Program-made: the position numbers and the translations under genes
Part shown: positions 60,245 to 64,000 of the stretch, piece after piece
Numbering within the stretch: the stretch's first letter is position 1
Layout of the letters: each line of letters opens with the position of its first letter
Assembly (NCBI GenBank): GCA_020736575.1
Contig: JAGPYM010000038.1
Location: 186,001-250,000 of the forward strand
Length of the DNA: 64,000 bases
Source of the DNA: Thelonectria olida
Taxonomy: Eukaryota; Ascomycota; Sordariomycetes; Hypocreales; Nectriaceae
Direction of reading: 5' to 3'
The notes under the pieces: generated by a model
What the model saw: the letters and a program-made list of their open reading frames with translations, nothing else
What the model was told of the DNA's origin: nothing
The model's database searches: none

Positions 60245-63200
60245 CCCCCCCAGATTTCAGTCTGTATCAGATGAGATCTGCATATCATCTTGATCAATAT
60301 TCTCTCCTGAAGCGCATTCTGGATCAATCTGCGATGATATATCAACCAAACCCAATTGCTTTACGAAGTGAGAATGCTTTTCTGCTGAAAGAGGTTTAGT
60401 GAAACCATCTGCAGGCATGTCTGTTGTTGGAACCCATTGAACTGTGATTTTGCCGTCTCGATGGATCTGTCTTAGCCAGAAGTTGTGGATATCGACGTGT
60501 CTCAACTTCGATGTCAGTTGTGGTCTCTCTTTCTGGATCAGTCCCACTGTTTGTTGATTGTCACAGAGGATGCGTGGTTGGTGTTCAGGATCGAACTGTA
60601 TCTGTTCGAACAGTCGGTATAGAGCTATTGTCTCCCTCGCTGTATGAGATAGCGATAAGAGCTCCGCTTCAGTTGTTGACGTGGTTACAGTCTTCTGCTT
60701 CGAAGACTGCCACATGATTGCCCCGCTAAACAGCTTCATGAGATAGCCCTGGGTGGATTTTCGAGTCTCTGGATCATCCGCGAACGATGCGTCGGTGGAC
60801 TGCTGTAGTACTTCATCATCGCCTGTCTCTACCTCTGTGGCCTTATCCACAGAGCCTGAGAACTCGATGGCATAGTACTGTGTGGTCTGGAGATATGAGA
60901 GAACTCGGTTTGCGTACCGCAGGTGCTCAGGTGAAGGGTTCATGGCGAACTGGCTTAACTGGCTGGCTGCAAAGGAGACATCTGGTCTTGATACCACTGC
61001 TGCATACAGAATTGATCCTACCTTCTCTTGCATCTCTGATATCTGTTGAATAGTGGCCTGTCCTTCGAAAGATTGGGGACGGTATGATGAAATGAGAGGA
61101 GTTGCCGTTCTCATTGATTGATCAATCCCGAACTTGACACAGAGTTTGTCGATGTATCCGTCCTGGCAGATCCAGAGCTTCTTGGCTTTGATATCTCGAA
61201 GGATTCTGATGTTGAGGAAGGAGATTGCTTCGCCCAAATCCTTGATCCCGTATTTGCTGTGTACTGCTGCTTTGAATTCATCGATTTGTTGAAGGTATTC
61301 AGGTTGTGCGATGATGAGAAGATCATCCACGTAAAGAAATAGAATGAGATGGGTCTCATTGTTGATGAGAATACAGGGTTCATCTGGGCAATGTTCGAAT
61401 CCCAGAGTTTGAAGAAACGAGACAAGCTCGTTGAGCCAGAGCTTTGGTGACTTGCGCAGACCGTAGAGCGCTTTGAGCAGTCTCCAGACCTTTCCTGATT
61501 GACCATACCCCGGTGGGCATGTGGTATAGACCTCCTCGTCCATTTCAGCGTTGATGAAGGCATTCTTGAAGTCAATTTGATGACATATCAGCCCGAACGC
61601 ACAGACGAGAGCCATCAGGATCCGAAAGCTTCGGTAAGCGCCGGTTGCTGCGTAGATATCTTCGCTGGTATGGTCTTGAAGATCACCTCTGACGCAAATG
61701 CGAGCTTTGTGACGAATGAGATAACCTGCATCGTCTAGTTTATACGTGAAGACCCATTTGAGTGGTAGAACTTGTTTGCCTTCGGGGTAATCGACTAGCT
61801 CGAATGTTCCTTTCTCCTTGAGTGACTTGATCTCGGCGTCCGAGGCTCGTTTGAAACCTTCTCTCTCAGGATGCCGTGTTAGTTGATGCCAAAAGTCAGG
61901 AGGTGGAGGCAAGTCCTTTCGTTGAATTCGTATTGAACGTGCTAATGCGAAAGCATGGGCGAGTTGCTGTCCCAGCTTAGCGCGTTCCAATCGTAAAGCA
62001 TGAGCGTGTCTTCGCGCTCGCTTGTGGATTTGGTGCCGAGTAAGGCGTGGTTTGAATGTTTCGATTGCATCTCGGCCTCTCTGTGACAATTTGATACTCC
62101 TTCCAGAAGTTGTTCTGAGGTTCTGGAGCACTGAAGCGTCCGTTATCCTTTTCTTTCTGGGTAGTCCTGGTTGTATTGTTGTCTGAGGACGCGGTGATGC
62201 TTGATGAAGAGATACTGGACTCTGGGGACATGGCAACGCTGGGGTTTTATCCACAGGTGCTTCAACCTGTATCTCTCCTGTTGTTGCCGGTTCAGACGAA
62301 ATTTGAGGTGTAAGAGGCAACCCTGGTGGAGGTGGTTCTGCTTCCGGTTGTATCGAAACAGGAACCGAAGTTGCTGTATCCTCCATAACAGGCAATGGCT
62401 CGATATCCTCTTCGTCAAGATCAACTTCATTGACCGTGATCTCGAGAGTCTGTCCCGATTCGGGAAGAGTTGTAGCAAGTTGTGGATCGTACATGACCCT
62501 CTCATCAACTTGAACGTCCCGAGATACAATTACACGATCAAGATGTGGAACCCAAACTTTGTAGATGTTGGTTGCGTCCAATCCGACAAGCCATCCCATG
62601 ATCGCATTTTCTTGTAATTTCGCTCTGGCCGGACGGGCTTTCTTGTTCTTGATCAAGACGTAGGCAAGAGAACCAATGATTTTGAGATTAGAGAAGTTGG
62701 GCTTTCGGCTATGAACCATTTCAAATGGAGTTCGCCATTGTATTCGTTGAACTGGGATGCGATTGAGGAGGCGAGTAGCATGAGCAACGATGTAGGGCCA
62801 GAGTTTTTGAGGTAGATTACCCTGTATTCGAAGCTTGCGAGCGATAGACATGATCACCCCCCCAGAACGTTCAGCAGGACCGTTCTGATCTGGCGTATCT
62901 GGCGGAGATGGGTTGAAAGTGATTCCCTTCATTACGATGAAGTTCTTCCACTTCTTCCCCAATCCTTTCTCGCCATCTGATTGGATGTATCGCGTAGTGA
63001 AACCCCAGTTGTCGTTTGTAATGGCCAGAAACTCCTGCGTTACCGACAGAAGTTCCTCTTGAGTTTTATTTAGCAGATTGAATGACACGTGATAAGCCGA
63101 GTAATCGCAATAGGAGTGAGCGACCCAGGAGTCAGCGTTGAAAGCTTCCTCCATGTCGATTAGATCGAGATGTATCTTTTCGAAGGGGTAAGTTCCTCTC

Positions 63201-64000
63201 CAGGTTGGTATGCGAGAGATTTGCCGATGCGATTGTCCGAGTTGACATTCAGGACAGAGTTCTGACTTTCGTTCGAAGTCGCGAGTCCCAAGTGCGACTC
63301 CCTCGACTGCTTGAGGCACGTGTTGAAGAGCCTCCTTTCGGATATGGCCTAGCCTTGCATGCCAGGTATCCATAGAAGCTGTGGCAACTCGAGGCGTTCT
63401 CGATTTGATAGCCATGGCAAAGGACTGCGCTGCCTCTTCATGAGATTCGGCCTTGAAAACAGCGTTCTTGATGTGAGGTTCAACCACTCGAAAGGCACCA
63501 TGTTTGGTTGCTTTGAAGGCATTTGATCCATCCGAGTATTCCATCCAACAGGTTCTGGTATTGAAGTAGAGTCCTTGCTGTTCGAGAGAGTGCGTGTTGA
63601 TGAGGTTCCAATGAAATCCAGGGACATGAGCAACGTTCTCGAGTTGAATTAGACCTGAGCCCGATGGAGTGTCGACATGGACCATGACATTTCCTATGCC
63701 TGCGATGTGCGTGCCTGAGTCGCCAAACTCTATGATTTCACCATCCAGAGGTTTGTAGTTAGTGAAGCGAGACAGGTCGTTGCAGACATGTGTATCCGCA
63801 CAATTGTCGAGTCGGAAACAATCGCCGTACTCGTCTTTTGCAGTTGTGCTAAACGCAAACCTCGACGTGACAAATGCGGCTCTTGATTTGCATGGAAATG
63901 TAGCAGTGTTTGAAGTCTCGTCCTCTGCTGGATTCTTAGGTTGATTCTTTGTAGTATCCGACGGCCAGAACTTAGGCAAGTCAATGTTGCTTCTCTTGAG
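60245..64000 (-). mobile_element. Ty1/Copia LTR retrotransposon, right part beyond the window
   Basis: One open polyprotein frame with Copia domain order (protease, integrase, RT, RNase H), polypurine tract and LTR at its 3' end. The 5' LTR and gag lie past 64000. No internal stops, so a recent insertion. Confidence 0.88.
60257..64000 (-). CDS. Copia Pol polyprotein, 5'-incomplete
   Basis: More than 1240 residues are open to the window edge. In order: a protease-like segment with CADTHVCND (near the start), GAG-pre-integrase (HARLGHIRKEAL with CPECQLGQ) and a DDE integrase (HLDLIDME, YIQSDGEKG, DQNGPAERSGG). A Pro-rich spacer follows, then a Copia-type RT (PLKWVFTYKLDD, HQIDFKNAFINAEMDEEVY, LYGLRKSPKLW, the FLYVDDLLIIA active site at about 61316-61341). 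RNase H (STDASFADDPETRKSTQGY, SSKQKTVTTSTTEAE, VDIHNFWLR) comes last. The protease box lacks the usual DSGA form and reads DNCADT, which occurs in some fungal Copia lineages. It appears functional. The acidic C-terminus ends SSDTD. Confidence 0.92.
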   Translation of the reverse strand, partial: LKRSNIDLPKFWPSDTTKNQPKNPAEDETSNTATFPCKSRAAFVTSRFAFSTTAKDEYGDCFRLDNCADTHVCNDLSRFTNYKPLDGEIIEFGDSGTHIAGIGNVMVHVDTPSGSGLIQLENVAHVPGFHWNLINTHSLEQQGLYFNTRTCWMEYSDGSNAFKATKHGAFRVVEPHIKNAVFKAESHEEAAQSFAMAIKSRTPRVATASMDTWHARLGHIRKEALQHVPQAVEGVALGTRDFERKSELCPECQLGQSHRQISRIPTWRGTYPFEKIHLDLIDMEEAFNADSWVAHSYCDYSAYHVSFNLLNKTQEELLSVTQEFLAITNDNWGFTTRYIQSDGEKGLGKKWKNFIVMKGITFNPSPPDTPDQNGPAERSGGVIMSIARKLRIQGNLPQKLWPYIVAHATRLLNRIPVQRIQWRTPFEMVHSRKPNFSNLKIIGSLAYVLIKNKKARPARAKLQENAIMGWLVGLDATNIYKVWVPHLDRVIVSRDVQVDERVMYDPQLATTLPESGQTLEITVNEVDLDEEDIEPLPVMEDTATSVPVSIQPEAEPPPPGLPLTPQISSEPATTGEIQVEAPVDKTPALPCPQSPVSLHQASPRPQTTIQPGLPRKKRITDASVLQNLRTTSGRSIKLSQRGRDAIETFKPRLTRHQIHKRARRHAHALRLERAKLGQQLAHAFALARSIRIQRKDLPPPPDFWHQLTRHPEREGFKRASDAEIKSLKEKGTFELVDYPEGKQVLPLKWVFTYKLDDAGYLIRHKARICVRGDLQDHTSEDIYAATGAYRSFRILMALVCAFGLICHQIDFKNAFINAEMDEEVYTTCPPGYGQSGKVWRLLKALYGLRKSPKLWLNELVSFLQTLGFEHCPDEPCILINNETHLILFLYVDDLLIIAQPEYLQQIDEFKAAVHSKYGIKDLGEAISFLNIRILRDIKAKKLWICQDGYIDKLCVKFGIDQSMRTATPLISSYRPQSFEGQATIQQISEMQEKVGSILYAAVVSRPDVSFAASQLSQFAMNPSPEHLRYANRVLSYLQTTQYYAIEFSGSVDKATEVETGDDEVLQQSTDASFADDPETRKSTQGYLMKLFSGAIMWQSSKQKTVTTSTTEAELLSLSHTARETIALYRLFEQIQFDPEHQPRILCDNQQTVGLIQKERPQLTSKLRHVDIHNFWLRQIHRDGKITVQWVPTTDMPADGFTKPLSAEKHSHFVKQLGLVDISSQIDPECASGENIDQDDMQISSDTD

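Noticed and set aside
1..64000. tRNA, rRNA or other structured RNA genes
   Set aside because: Scanning by eye showed no A/B-box pair with a cloverleaf and no rRNA-like sequence; a covariance-model search would be needed to exclude small ones.

Overview
The window is from a filamentous ascomycete (Pezizomycotina). Evidence for this includes a spliced NsdD-type GATA factor with 49-50 nt introns, a highly reducing polyketide synthase remnant, fungus-specific families (DUF3433, DUF4419, DUF3435/FluG-type, BAH-PHD), a Tad-type LINE, hAT and Copia elements, and C-to-T type nonsense codons in old repeats that look like repeat-induced point mutation. I cannot place it to genus. Apart from the regulator at the left, it reads as accessory, transposon-rich DNA with widely spaced genes and many relics.

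Layout. 1-7 kb: the end of a LINE fragment, a long leader region, nsdD (4281-5627), a relic of an unnamed fungal domain and a small Cys-rich gene. 7.2-11.1 kb: a decayed DIRS-type tyrosine-recombinase retrotransposon on the minus strand. 11.4-17.4 kb: a full-length, apparently intact Tad/I-type LINE with a 14-bp target-site duplication. 18.1-21.2 kb: an intact hAT transposon. 21.7-25.6 kb: a compressed graveyard on one strand, holding a helicase-associated protein relic, a Zn2Cys6 regulator with two amber codons, the ER-KR-ACP end of a polyketide synthase, and a LINE ORF1 fragment fused to its broken side. 26.4-27.8 kb: an intact four-exon BAH-PHD chromatin reader. 28.4-30.3 kb: kinesin-light-chain-type TPR repeats cut by a decayed hAT. 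31.7-33.0 kb: an acyltransferase-3 membrane protein.

The most interesting region is 38.7-45.4 kb. An intact 1219-residue protein at 41721-45380 has about 14 nearly identical 45-residue TPR units followed by a CHAT caspase-like protease domain with both catalytic residues (His1079, Cys1124). A broken inverted copy of its first exon and its upstream region lies at 38.74-39.24 kb. It is divergent from a 277-residue protein (39263-40096) whose layout resembles fungal gasdermin-like pore-forming executors. Fungal and bacterial gasdermins are known to be encoded beside proteases, including TPR-CHAT proteins, so this may be a protease/executor cell-death module whose members share a duplicated promoter. 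The executor assignment is inference from motif layout only.

45.8-64 kb: relics of DUF4419 and DUF3435/FluG-type (Starship-captain-related) genes, an intact 749-residue ATP-dependent DNA ligase paralogue without BRCT domains, a partial DUF3433 membrane protein beside a complete 272-residue membrane protein, several relics, and an intact Copia element running off the right edge.
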